Shown here piece by piece: positions 1 to 9,619 of a stretch of DNA of 64,000 bases. The notes below the pieces were generated by a model. The model ran no database searches. It worked only from the letters and a program-made list of their open reading frames with translations, and was not told the origin of the DNA. The translations under genes were made by a program, and so were the position numbers. Numbering within the stretch: position 1 is the stretch's first letter; each line of letters begins with the position of its first letter. Source of the DNA: Thozetella sp. PMI_491 (Eukaryota; Ascomycota; Sordariomycetes; Chaetosphaeriales; Chaetosphaeriaceae); assembly GCA_021432635.1 (NCBI GenBank), contig MU270081.1, forward strand, positions 264,942 through 328,941, read 5' to 3'.

Positions 1-850
1 TTAGATCCTCTCGGACCAGCTTGCCACTGGCCTACTTGTCTGCAGGGTTACTCATATTCGTGCTCGGAATGGCGGCCCAGTACGCTCTCATGAAGAGCTT
101 TTCTACACAAAATAGCGTGTGCTGGGGAGATCAACCTCACGAGCTCTTCTGGCATCCAGAGTTTCGCCCAAAAACAGACTGGATCAAGTTCCAAGGGCGC
201 CTCTATGCGCCGAGCCAGTACCGCGGCACTCCAGAGAAGAGCATCGACGATGCCTGGGCCAGATACACGCAAAGCCCCTGGTTCGACGGTGGATCTGTCG
301 TTCTTGGGGTAGCAGAGGACGACATTCGCCGGTCACGCAAGGCCGGCGACGATGAGTGGTTCAACTCGACGGTGCGCCTGGATGAACGGAACGGCGGAGG
401 GCACATGGCCACTCTGGAAGTTTTTCACCAGATGCACTGTCTCGTACGTCTCGTTTTCCTCTCTCGTCACAAGCTTCCGAAACTAAGCAAACGATAGGAT
501 GAAATTAGGAGATACACCTACCCAGAGTACTACCAGCGTGAAACAGGTCATCACCTAAGGGAGCACGTCGGTAGGCTATATCCCAGCGACGTATCCGGGA
601 TGGCGAGCTAACTCGAGTTTCAGATCACTGCATTGATATGATTCGACAAGTGCTCATGTGCCATGCGGACACTGGCCTGGTCGTCTTCCACTGGACAGAG
701 GAAAGAGATGCCGCAACTCCCGACTTCAGCACATGGCACCAATGCAGAAACCCCGAGGAAATCCTCCAGTGGGCCAGAGAGCACGAAGCACCTATCACCC
801 ACCCGATCATCAAGCCTCACAATGCAATCATGATGCCGGGACTTAATTAG
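1..850 (+). CDS. UstYa-like (DUF3328) oxidase, 5' partial
   Basis: Enters from the left edge; no ATG lies in frame before the first motif. Exons are 1-443, 498-570 and 624-850, with GT..AG introns that rejoin in frame, giving 246 visible residues. It starts with a membrane helix (LPLAYLSAGLLIFVLG). The lumenal domain carries the two family signatures: HQMHC at the end of the first exon, and HCIDMIR split across the last intron. In the UstYa/DUF3328 family these His/Cys/Asp clusters are thought to bind a metal and support oxidative cyclisation or halogenation in fungal peptide (RiPP) and other secondary-metabolite pathways. The second exon reads DEIRRYTYPEYY, as is usual for the family. No core biosynthetic enzyme or repeat-bearing precursor lies to its right, so any cluster must extend to the left. 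The family call is firm; the substrate is unknown. Confidence 0.85.
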
Positions 851-1005
851 CGAGACGCTAGAGTGGGAGAGATTCCGGGGGGATGCATGATGCATTGTGG
901 ATTCATTGATACCCTATGGCTCGTCATGGCAGTAGCCACAACCATATACCCAAAACGGGAGCTTGATCGCAGCGGAGGTCAAAATTCCAACTACCAACCC
1001 TAACT

Positions 1006-1347
1006 TCACGCATTGTCTTCGTTGAATGTTTCGTTTAACGGGCGGGATTCTTTTCGACCATCTAGTCGGTTGTCGGCTCCGTCGCAGGCCAGGATTGAGA
1101 CGAGAACGAACGTACCCGCGACGACAATCGCAATTACGGCGGCGCTGATCAGAACGGCTTTTCGCCAGTGCGGAGACATGCTTTCTTTATCCTTCAGACC
1201 GGATCCGCCCCAACTAGACTCTAGGAGTGAGCTGGATTCCGAGGCGTTGTGGGATTGTGTCTCAGACATATACCTGAGTTCGTGCACCTCTTCTGCGCTC
1301 AGCCTGGTATGCCGGCCCACTGGCACGGCGGATAGGTAGCCCGACAT
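1006..1347 (-). CDS. small single-pass membrane protein, hypothetical
   Basis: An uninterrupted ATG-initiated frame of 113 codons. The N-terminal half is polar and Ser/Glu-rich, with an acidic-dileucine-like ESSSLLESS stretch. One strong hydrophobic helix follows (AVLISAAVIAIVVAGTFVLV, about residues 64-83), then a short tail with one Cys and an N-glycosylation sequon (NETF). Cytoplasmic N-terminus and lumenal C-terminus would fit the basic residues just before the helix. The N-terminal layout resembles the cytosolic and membrane part of UstYa-type proteins, but the HxxHC and HCxD motifs are absent. It converges on the UstYa-like gene with 155 bp between the stops. Function is not recognisable; it could also be a remnant of a longer gene. 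Confidence 0.45.
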   Translation of the reverse strand: MSGYLSAVPVGRHTRLSAEEVHELRYMSETQSHNASESSSLLESSWGGSGLKDKESMSPHWRKAVLISAAVIAIVVAGTFVLVSILACDGADNRLDGRKESRPLNETFNEDNA

Positions 1348-1948
1348 TTTCCCGTCTTGTGTGAATCGATTGATTGAACGTCGTGTGGGCTTTTTAAAAA
1401 AAAAAAAGGAGTGTCTGGATCCTGCCCGTATGGTCGTTTGCGGTTGCGGAATCAGACAGGCATGCTTAACAAGTACCCGTGAAAGCTATCTCCGCCATCT
1501 CGTAAATGCACCAAGACACGTCACTGGCTGTTCCTGTCTATCTGGTCGCATCTACGACAGCTGAAATTTACTTTCACAAGGGCCATCGACCCTTTCTCCG
1601 GCGCAGGCACGCAAGTTTGGTAGAACCCGTTGGAAACAGTTTCCGGCCCCGTCCAAACCGATAGACTTTGCGAGCCAGAGTATACGGCTCAATCTGGGCG
1701 CGATCAGCTGAGGCACTTCCAGAACCAACATATGGAATGAATTTGCTTCCTAATCTTCGCTGTGGTTAGAACGTACAAACAATTTGCAAACCAAATATAT
1801 CCACTCCTCTTGTCATCCCCTCGCCTTGGTTCAGATTTTTCTGTTTCTCTCAAGGCTAGACATTCAATACCTGTTGGCCTACTCGTTAGTGTCTTGATTT
1901 CTCGCCATCTCTACTTGGCTGGGCGGCAGCAGGGCGCTCGCCGGAGGA
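1348..1948. other. intergenic, divergent promoter region
   Basis: About 600 bp between two divergent starts. It contains an A11-12 tract near 1395-1407, probably in the leader of the small membrane protein. I see no further gene. Confidence 0.5.
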
Positions 1949-2950
1949 ATGACATCTCGAATAGATAGGACGACAGACCCTCGGTTCAAGAAGTCGCCGC
2001 TAACGCTCAACCCCGTACGGCCGTATTCAGTGCCTGAGAGTATAAGAGAACTGAGATCGCTCCGGTACGATGTCACGACCAGCGGTACGCGGGCCGTGAC
2101 GCTGACAGTACACCGGCCTACGCGCCCAACCAGCGTCAACGATGTTCACGCACAGGAGTCACTGGACGCGGAGAACGAGCCAACCATGGACGACGTATTT
2201 TCTCCGATAGTCACACCCGAAGTTTCTGAAGACGACGGGTCTTTGCCACGAGAGGAATATCGGGGCCGATACGACGCCAGCCAGTGTGCGCGCACGCGAA
2301 ACAAGGAGAGCTGGCGCGGACAGAGCCCGGTAGGACCGAGAGCATTCCGGAAAGCAACGAAGAAGATGCTCTTAGAGGACACCAGAAATGGGCGGGACAA
2401 CACCCCAAAGAATGATTCTTCCGGGAGCGATAGTGATCTCGAGTTCGGGAGAGACGAAGCAGCTTGGCTGTCCCCAGAAGGATGGTACGACGTCGCGCTT
2501 GAAGACACCGAATCAACCGAGGAGGCGGAGGAAAAGATGCTGGCTCTTCTCGACGAGTTAGAAGCCACCAGCGCCAGGGTCGAGGGGGCCTCGCCAAGTC
2601 GAGGCGAGGAGGCGTGGCTCATGCAAGACCCCAGCCGCGCTGAGATGGGTTCAAGTTCCAGGCCAAGGGGGGCGGCACAAGTCCCCAAACTGGAGTGGCG
2701 GCTCCTTGGCGCTGTCAGGAAAGATGGAAGATGCGTTCGCATTCTCAGCAGCGTCCCCCCGGAGGACACGTCGGATTTCACGTCGAGCTTGGACGACAGT
2801 GACGAAGTTGGCTGGCCCTCCGAGATGTATTCCTATATTCCCGACTCTATGGAGCTGCGGATCCTACTCCTCAAGCTGCAAAGGGAACAGCGAAAGGTGG
2901 AATCTTCGAGTTCCTCGATACCGAGGACATCTCGACCCCGTCAGGTGTAG
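1949..2950 (+). CDS. disordered acidic hypothetical protein
   Basis: A single-exon ATG frame of 333 residues with no recognised domain. The first 75 residues are basic and Thr/Arg/Pro-rich; the rest is dominated by Glu, Asp and Ser with several acidic runs (for example the EDTESTEEAEEK stretch). There is no signal peptide or membrane helix. Such proteins are common lineage-specific orphans in filamentous fungi. The antisense frame is also long, but it is a composition shadow without a promoter-like start. Confidence 0.5.
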   Translation: MTSRIDRTTDPRFKKSPLTLNPVRPYSVPESIRELRSLRYDVTTSGTRAVTLTVHRPTRPTSVNDVHAQESLDAENEPTMDDVFSPIVTPEVSEDDGSLPREEYRGRYDASQCARTRNKESWRGQSPVGPRAFRKATKKMLLEDTRNGRDNTPKNDSSGSDSDLEFGRDEAAWLSPEGWYDVALEDTESTEEAEEKMLALLDELEATSARVEGASPSRGEEAWLMQDPSRAEMGSSSRPRGAAQVPKLEWRLLGAVRKDGRCVRILSSVPPEDTSDFTSSLDDSDEVGWPSEMYSYIPDSMELRILLLKLQREQRKVESSSSSIPRTSRPRQV

Positions 2951-3548
2951 GAGCAGTAATGCTATTACCGAGATTGAGAGAGGTGGGATATATGTGGGCA
3001 TGAGATACATTGATATCATATTAATACGCAATGGCACCCAGATTAGTTTGTAGGGTCGGTTCTAGATGGCTCACGGAAGGTATCTGATGGAATATTTTAA
3101 TATAGATCAACATAGGCAAACTCTAATTAGCAAAGTGCTCTCTGCTTGGGCGTCCGGCAGCAGAGAGCGGGCCACTACCACGTGAGGAGTTGAATAGGCC
3201 AGGATAGCTCCCATCTGAAACCTGGGTATATCCATCTCCTACCATCGCCTACCGCAGCTGGGGCACCCCAAGCTGTTGTCGAGTCAGGGGCAAGGGTGAG
3301 TGGCTACCAGCAGCACCACCAGGATGAACGATGTTGATGTGGGGGAGGAGCCATAGGGACCTGGGGTACGTAGCGCCGAAACGCCGCCCGATATTTAGTG
3401 GGGTTCCGGGGCCCGGCCGCCAACCGCGGCGCGGAGCGAGCGCCCCGACAGGGGTATCGCGACGGATGTTCCCGCGTCCTGAGTGAGCATCCGCAACTCT
3501 AGGGAACAGGCGGCGCTGGCTGCTTTTGGCAACACCCGCGAGCCCAAC
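2951..3548. other. intergenic
   Basis: About 600 bp with an AT-rich 3' flank (3000-3130) and then GC-rich sequence. No coding feature is supported. Confidence 0.4.
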
Positions 3549-4265
3549 ATGCTAAACAAGACGCGCCAGAAGCGGATCCGAAAAGGCTTACACACATCGC
3601 TGCCCGACGAAGGGACTCCAGAACTAGAATTGTAGGCCCCCGCTGCTCCCCTTCCACGCCCGAGGCGCCAGGCCCGCGGCAAGACTGACCCGACTTCGCG
3701 CGTTAGGTGGCAGCTGAACCGAGACGACTCTCCCTTTCTACGCCTCCCCCCCGAGATCCGAAACCGAATCTACGAGCTCCTCCTCTCCGTCGGGCAGATC
3801 AACGTCCACTACGTGCCATGGGTTCACAAGAGCAAGACGCAGTCGACCAAGGGAGGCTTTGGCTGCCAGCTCCTGCGGCGCGAGCAGAACCCGTTCACAC
3901 CCAAGAGGGACGGCCAGCCAGGAGCGGGAGCGGGACGGATACGGGGCTTGACGCTGCTATCAGGGGTCTGCCGCCAGCTGTACCATGAGACGGTGCTCCT
4001 CCCCTACCAGCTGAACGCCTGGTCGTTCGAGAATAACTATGTGATGGAGCGGTTCGTGCTCAAGGAGCGGCGGCTGTCACGCTTCCAGCGCCGGGCGATC
4101 CATACCCTCTACGTTAAAGACGGCCTCAATCCCGCTATGGAGAAGTTCTTTGGGGGCTTAAAGGTGCTCCTCCTTGGAGACGGCACGAGACTTGTCAAGA
4201 CGCCAGCCTCGGACCCGGATGGCAGCGCGCGGACCAAGTACACCTGGAAGAATTCCGCTAGCTGA
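3549..4265 (+). CDS. DUF7730/F-box-like protein
   Basis: Proposed exons are 3549-3631 and 3707-4265. The intron starts GTAGGC and ends TTAG; it is 75 nt long and removes an in-frame stop at 3633. The product has about 213 residues. A basic N-terminus is followed by FLRLPPEIRNRIYELLL, the hallmark opening of the many fungal F-box-like/DUF7730 proteins. Further on come a VCRQLYHET segment (the second conserved block of these proteins) and a short C-terminal part ending WKNSAS. Related proteins may act as substrate adaptors, but no function is established for this family. The start and first exon are the weak part of the model. Confidence 0.6.
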
Positions 4266-4567
4266 TGATGGAATGAGGCGCCGGCTACTATCCATCTAAA
4301 TGTTGGCTATGGCTAGATGCCGGCCACGTCTCGAACCACAATGTGGCCCAGCCTAAACACAAACGTCCATCGACTCGTCGTGACCGCACTCGGTAGCTAT
4401 CTCTATGGCATTTCGATATCTCGATATCATGGCATGGTTCTACCGGCTTCTAGCTTCTATCGACTAGCCCCCAGAACCGCCTTCTGCTTTTGGTCGCTGG
4501 GCTCAGTGGCACCAGAGTACAGTGTCTCGGTATCGCTCAGAGCTGTGCCCCACCGCTTTATCCCTAT
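4266..4567. other. 3' intergenic between convergent genes
   Basis: About 300 bp between the stops of two converging genes. A short direct duplication (tttcgatatctcgatatcatgg) lies at 4411-4432. No gene is seen. Confidence 0.4.
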
Positions 4568-6408
4568 CTATTCAAAACCAAGCTTCTCGGGCAGAGATGC
4601 GCTCTCCTCCAGCTCTTCTGGTTTCCGGCGGACCACCTTGAAATATTTCGACAGCCGTTTCGTCAAGCCTTCTTCTACGCCGACTGCCGTCACTGTTAGC
4701 AACGCCATCTCTTCGGCGGACATGGAAACTTACAAAAGTTAAAATAGATGTATTTTCCGATCGTCGGCGCCCAGACCATCACAGCAATCAGCTGCCCGTA
4801 TGTCCAGCTGCTTGCGTCCATGCCGACCGCCTGGGCAATGTTCAAGAGCAACGCCAGATAGGTACCGACGAAGTAGAAGAGAGTCACCTGGATGCCGAGC
4901 CAATATAGGGCGATGGCCGGAGGCAAGACACGGCGCCGCACTACCCGGAATAGCTGACTTTGCGCCTCCATTCGCCGCAGCTCGACGCCTAACCTGCGCA
5001 CCCGCTTCGTGAGGGTCCAGAAGGCCTGCTGGATTAACAATGACGCAGCCGCGATTCCGGCCACAGTCAAGCTTTGGTCGAGACCATTGTCCGCCAGGAA
5101 AGTGATCTCGTCGATTCTAGCAGTACAATATGTCATCGGGCTAGGGTTACCGCCACATGCCATCACTGGGGCACGGTCCTTGAAGTAATTCCAGAGGGTA
5201 GCGAAGTCTGGGCCGAGAGTAAGATTTCGCACCTGGATAATCACCGCCAGCACAAGTGAGATCAATGTGATGCCAAAAAGATACCACCAGCGCACGCCCG
5301 CCCTCTGCAGAACACACTGAAGGAGCAGGATGGGCATGATGCCATTAACAGCGAAGGTCTGCACCAGGAGGACATTGGCGAAGAAGTTGATGAAGGACGA
5401 AATGCTGCTCAGAGACCCGGCGCCTCCGTTTGAGCCAAATGTTGCCAGCGTAGCCAACTGGATGGCTATGATGAAGAAGCCTTGGACCTCCTGGAATTCG
5501 AGGAGCACCGAGATCAAGGCGGTGCTGGGACGCTTCTGGGAAATGCGTGATTGGACTCGTCCGGCCATCATCCACGCCGCTTCGTACTTCGAAAGCTCAG
5601 GCCGTGTCGTGTCGCTGGTGGCGGTCGGGTTCCGGCACTGCTCTCGCCACTTGAAGGGGAAGAAGACAGGCCGGAGCCACGAAGTTAGGAATTTCAGGAG
5701 GATGCTAAAGGTGAGGACGAAGAAGGCCTGCGTGAGGTACGATACGACGACCTATTGAGTACCGGTCAGCTCATCAGGGGTCGCCAAAGGGGGGTGAACC
5801 AGCCGGGGACGCACGCCTGGACCTGCGATGTCGGCATTGTATATCGATTGCGCCCCGTCGCAGTAGGTCACAAGACCATCAGAAATCATCTGCAGCGAGT
5901 CGGCAGTTGCCTTGATTCCTTTCAGTGCCAGCACTGAGGGCATACAGCTGCCGAGGGTCTGGTCCCCGCACGAGTTGATGGCGCAGTCCACAACGGTTTC
6001 CAAGACCTTGCCGCCATCGAACGTATTCAAATCTGGAACGACGACGCCAGCCAGCTCGGGGTCCGCGAACGTGCTCTCGTTGACGAACATACTCCCGTTC
6101 TGAACCAGCAGTGCATGCGCAGCGATCTGCATGCAATTATACACATTGCTGGCTTGGAACAAGTTGGCAGGATCTGTGCAAGCGGCTGTGAGGTTCGTGG
6201 ACCATAGTGGCGATGGCTTGGCGTGCAACATGAGCATAATGAAGGATATTTCCAAGTCTCGGTCCACGAGGTCGTTTAATGCCACTCCGATCGACTCTGT
6301 GGTACTCCTGAAGTCGTTTGCGTTGATGACCATGTCTCCCTCATTTCCCCAACCGTCAGCGATAGCATCATTCTGGAACGCCGCTCCCAGGACGAACACT
6401 TTGTCCAT
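4568..6408 (-). CDS. orphan polytopic (7-helix) membrane protein with glycosylated ectodomain
   Basis: Exons, in coding order, are 6408-5815, 5751-4734 and 4683-4568, closing in frame at 575 residues. Intron 1 (63 nt, GTGCGT..CTGAC..TAG) removes an in-frame TAG; intron 2 (50 nt) starts GTAAGT. Residues 1-198 form a soluble domain with six Cys (several clustered near VDCAINSCGDQTLGSC) and sequons NLT, NGS and NES. Seven hydrophobic segments follow, starting with VVVSYLTQAFFVLTFSILL and ending with WTYGQLIAVMVWAP. Loops expected to face the cytosol are strongly basic (TKRVRRLGVELRR before helix 6). The loop after helix 4 has an NLT sequon and a Cys pair. The tail is short and charged. This is the topology expected of a receptor with an outside N-terminus, but I recognise no known family. 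The frame stays open upstream to an AG at 6454-6455, so a 5' exon with a signal peptide may be missing. Confidence 0.7.
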
Positions 6409-7814
6409 GATGGCCGTAGTTTGAGCTCCTTCGTTCCAAGGGTGCTCTAATTCCTATTGACTTCATCACCTTACCAACGTCAGCGCCATGGAGAATGTAG
6501 TGAGGGAGGTGGGAGGAAGTTGGCCAAAATGGCAGATGAAAAACTGGAGACCTGATGTAATGGTTTTAAGGTCTTTCAGCAGTTCCAGTTGTCTCGGGAT
6601 CGTCAGGCTGTGCCTCTGGACGAGTCCTAGCAACCCACTCTGGTTGGGTGGTTGTGCTCTCTTACCCTTGTTTAGCACCAGGGGTTGCACTGTAGAAATG
6701 AGCCGAGGCCGAATGCGCCGCCTCCTTCTTCTCACGCACGCTTTCTCCGGGCCTCAGCCCTCAAAATGTTTCCTGATTGGAACTTCAGGGGCCGAATCGA
6801 ACGAGCTTATGAACAGTGCCAGGAGTCAGTTGATGAGCCCGTGCAGGAGAATTTTGAGATGCAGAGTGACTTTTATCTATCACTCACAACACCGATGAAA
6901 CCTATTTCTAATGAAATTGTCGTAATGATGCCGCTAAATCAAAATAACACCTATTTGCACAAGACGCGATGCGAGTCTCTGTACGTCACGAGCCGCGGTT
7001 TGATGTACTAGAATTGCACCTTATGGCCGTGGCTCAGGGTTGGGCGAGAGGGTGTTGTTCGGCGTGAGTTTCCTCAGAAATCGTCGCCGCTAATCGGGTT
7101 TGTTCCCATTCGGGCAACTGTGATCGCCGACGGTTTGAATCCCATCAGCATCAAGATGCAGTGGTAGGTAATTAAAACTGCATGATGATGCAATATTGAT
7201 ATTCTTCTACATATACAATAAGTCTGAAGACTATGGAAGCAGGATCTCTATGTGGAAGGGCAACCCCATCGTTCCGGAAGCGCCGTATCTAGTAGCCGTA
7301 GTTACCCTTTCTATACTCTCTGCTAAGTTGCTCTTCCCTTGTTGTAGCCGGAAAGACGGTTGTACTTGAAGTTGAGTAATTACAAAGTGTCTGATAAAAT
7401 AAATAATCAAACTAAGATATTCATGTGTGGCATATCAACTCCCCAAGCACAAACTTCCTACCTGCTTCGCTCCTACTCTGCCAAATCCAAGGCATATATA
7501 CCTTTCGCTCTGGCCAGCTTTAACATCATTTGTCTCTTCGAACAACATAGTTGAGATACTGGATGCAAAAGTATGTTTTCAACATGACTCAAGGAATAGT
7601 TTACGAACTAGCAGAAAATAGTCATGTTGACTCTAATGGAGGCTATACGGAGTAGTCTCGCGCCTTGTTGGCAGGTGATATTGCAAAATAACCCTTGGAC
7701 TTTTCATCTCTATCCCAACGCCTTCAATTTCGCCGCATGTTCAGTCCGCCGCTAATTCCAGGACACCCCCGCTGAAACTGTATCCGTGGTATGGATGGCT
7801 GCATCTCCCCACAC
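6409..7814. other. AT-richer intergenic region
   Basis: 1.4 kb with only short, unsupported frames. It probably holds the promoter, and perhaps the missing first exon, of the 7-helix protein gene; GTAAG donors occur on the minus strand near 6475 and 6664. The part at 6880-7640 is visibly AT-richer than its surroundings and contains a TACGGAGTAG word at 7646-7655. No transposon protein is visible. Confidence 0.4.
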
Positions 7815-9104
7815 CTACTTCAGTTCCGCTACTTGCTTGCCTAACCTGGAGACTAGCCGCTGTGCGTTGCCGAAATTCCAGAGATCGCGAACTTCGGGCA
7901 CAAGATCAAACTCCTCCCACTCCTGGAGGAAGGTTGGATATGCGGGAGCCGGCGAGGCAGGGAAGTCGCTCTACCGAAACGTTAGTAACTTGCCGGTAGC
8001 CATGCAGGCGCCACAAGGGACATACCCCGAAGACCACGTGGTCATGAGGAACCAAGTCCAGCAAAGTCTTGAGGATCTGAGGGGACGTCGACATTGTAAC
8101 ATCATAGTAGAAGCTCCTGAACAAGGCCATCACTTCATCGTGCGTCGAGCCGGCGAGCCATGACAGAACGGAGCCGGAAGACTTCATGGAGAGCGATAGG
8201 ACCCGGCCGATCAAGAAGGGCAAGGTTCCTCCGGCATGGCTCAAGATGACCTTGACGTTTGGGTATTTTTTGAGTGTGCGGCTCGTGATCATATCCAGAG
8301 CCGTCCGAGTTGTCTCGTGCGGGAAGTCCACAAGCGGGAGTGCGATGTGCTCGTTAACAGGCATCGGGTGTGCCGGTTGAGTCGGGTGGACAAATACGGT
8401 GGCCACTCTTCTGTCCAGCTCCTTCCAGATGGGGTCGAGGGCGGGGTGGCCAAGGTAGGTGTTGCCGGAGCCATAGCGAGTAAACAGAGAGATGCCGTCG
8501 GCGTGGAGCGTATCAAAGGCATATTCTATCTCGGCTAGTGCCGCGGACGTGTTCAGAATGTCAGGAAGGGTGGCGAAGAAGCCAAACGTGGCGTGATCCT
8601 CGTCACGGAGCGATGCTGCATATTCATTCAGCCGGCGTGCAAGCTTGGCCTGTCCTTCGGAGTCTTGGACGATGCAAGCCCCTGGTGCATCCACGGATAG
8701 GATGGCAGACTGGATCCCTAGATGTTTCATGATCATCCGGGAGGACGATGGGGACCATTTTGGTGCCGACCAGCCAGCAGCGTACCCTAGTAGCCGTGAG
8801 GCGCTGTCAGTAAAAGACCCTGCTATAGCCACGGAACTAGAACCACGATGCACATGCCTCCGCTCTTCTCTACGGCTATGGTTACGATTAGAAAGCATAC
8901 TGTGTTCTTGGGAGACGGTGGGCACATACCTTCTGCGTAGAAATCCGGAACAAAATGATGGTGGACGTCGATCTTGTTCACCGGCGGTTGCGCCGGCCAC
9001 TTCACCCCTTTGTCCAGATACCACTGCTGAGCATAGCCCTGCAGGGTTGCCAGGCCCGATAGCACCGGCGTGATGTACTCTGTGGTACGCATCGTTACCG
9101 GCAA
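7815..9104 (-). CDS. ACMSD-like amidohydrolase/decarboxylase
   Basis: Exons, in coding order, are 9104-8930, 8786-8026 and 7970-7815, giving 363 residues in frame. Donors are GTATGT and acceptors TAG. It is a metal-dependent TIM-barrel amidohydrolase of the 2-amino-3-carboxymuconate-6-semialdehyde decarboxylase group. The first-strand metal motif is KIDVHHHF (H48 and H50). Next come VFVHPTQP (metal His), ILSHAGG (catalytic or metal His), and FGSDFP with Asp at about 314, which is rebuilt exactly by the last splice. Family members decarboxylate aromatic or muconate acids (ACMS, gamma-resorcylate, o-pyrocatechuate); the substrate here cannot be read from sequence. There is no signal peptide, so it is probably cytosolic. 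The amidase gene lies about 520 bp upstream on the same strand, suggesting shared catabolism of an aromatic amide or acid, which is inference. Confidence 0.85.
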
Positions 9105-9619
9105 ATCTCGGCCGCCTCTGCTGGCTCAGGATGTGAGGGTCTGGAAGACGGGTGGTGCTTCGATGAAATCCTCAGCGCTTCCAAAACGGGACACCTTGCA
9201 AGCCTTCAGAGGTGTTGAGGGGTGACGTTGACACTGGATCGAAAGAGCCGGCAAACCGGTTATGTGTGGATGACGTGCAGCGGTGGTGGTTGGCGGAGAA
9301 GCGTTGTGAGAGGCCGACGGGGTTGGGTCTACATGACTGGCTGCGATAGGACGATAACTCTATCGGTCGTGTCATGAAACATGTGCTTATTCCGAGCCAT
9401 CACATCCACATCCCCACCGGTACTGTTTCGTGACTAGGAACTGGGGCATTGCCATTCGGTGCTTTGCTATGCCGCGCGCCCGGTCCTCCTGTCAAAGGAG
9501 GACACGATGGATACCTTAAACTACGAGAGCAACGACGAGAAGCTGATCCATACACACCCTGGCGCGCGCTGGCGTCAATTCCTCGTTTGATGGCCTAGCA
9601 TTTCGGGCTTATTTTTAAG
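9105..9619. other. intergenic
   Basis: About 515 bp between two co-directional minus-strand genes: the amidohydrolase promoter and the amidase 3' flank. No additional gene is supported. Confidence 0.4.

Noticed and set aside
2146-2781. Minus-strand frame of 211 codons opposite the acidic protein
   Set aside because: Shadow of the opposite frame: Ser-rich where the sense strand is Glu/Asp-rich. The sense frame has the better ATG context.
4317-4742. Plus-strand frame of 141 codons
   Set aside because: It overlaps the last exon and intron of the 7-helix protein gene on the opposite strand and has no family resemblance.
5752-5754. In-frame TAG that seems to break the 7-helix protein gene into two genes or a pseudogene
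   Set aside because: A 63-nt phase-0 intron (5752-5814, GTGCGT with a CTGAC branch point and ending TAG) removes it and joins the ectodomain to the first helix.
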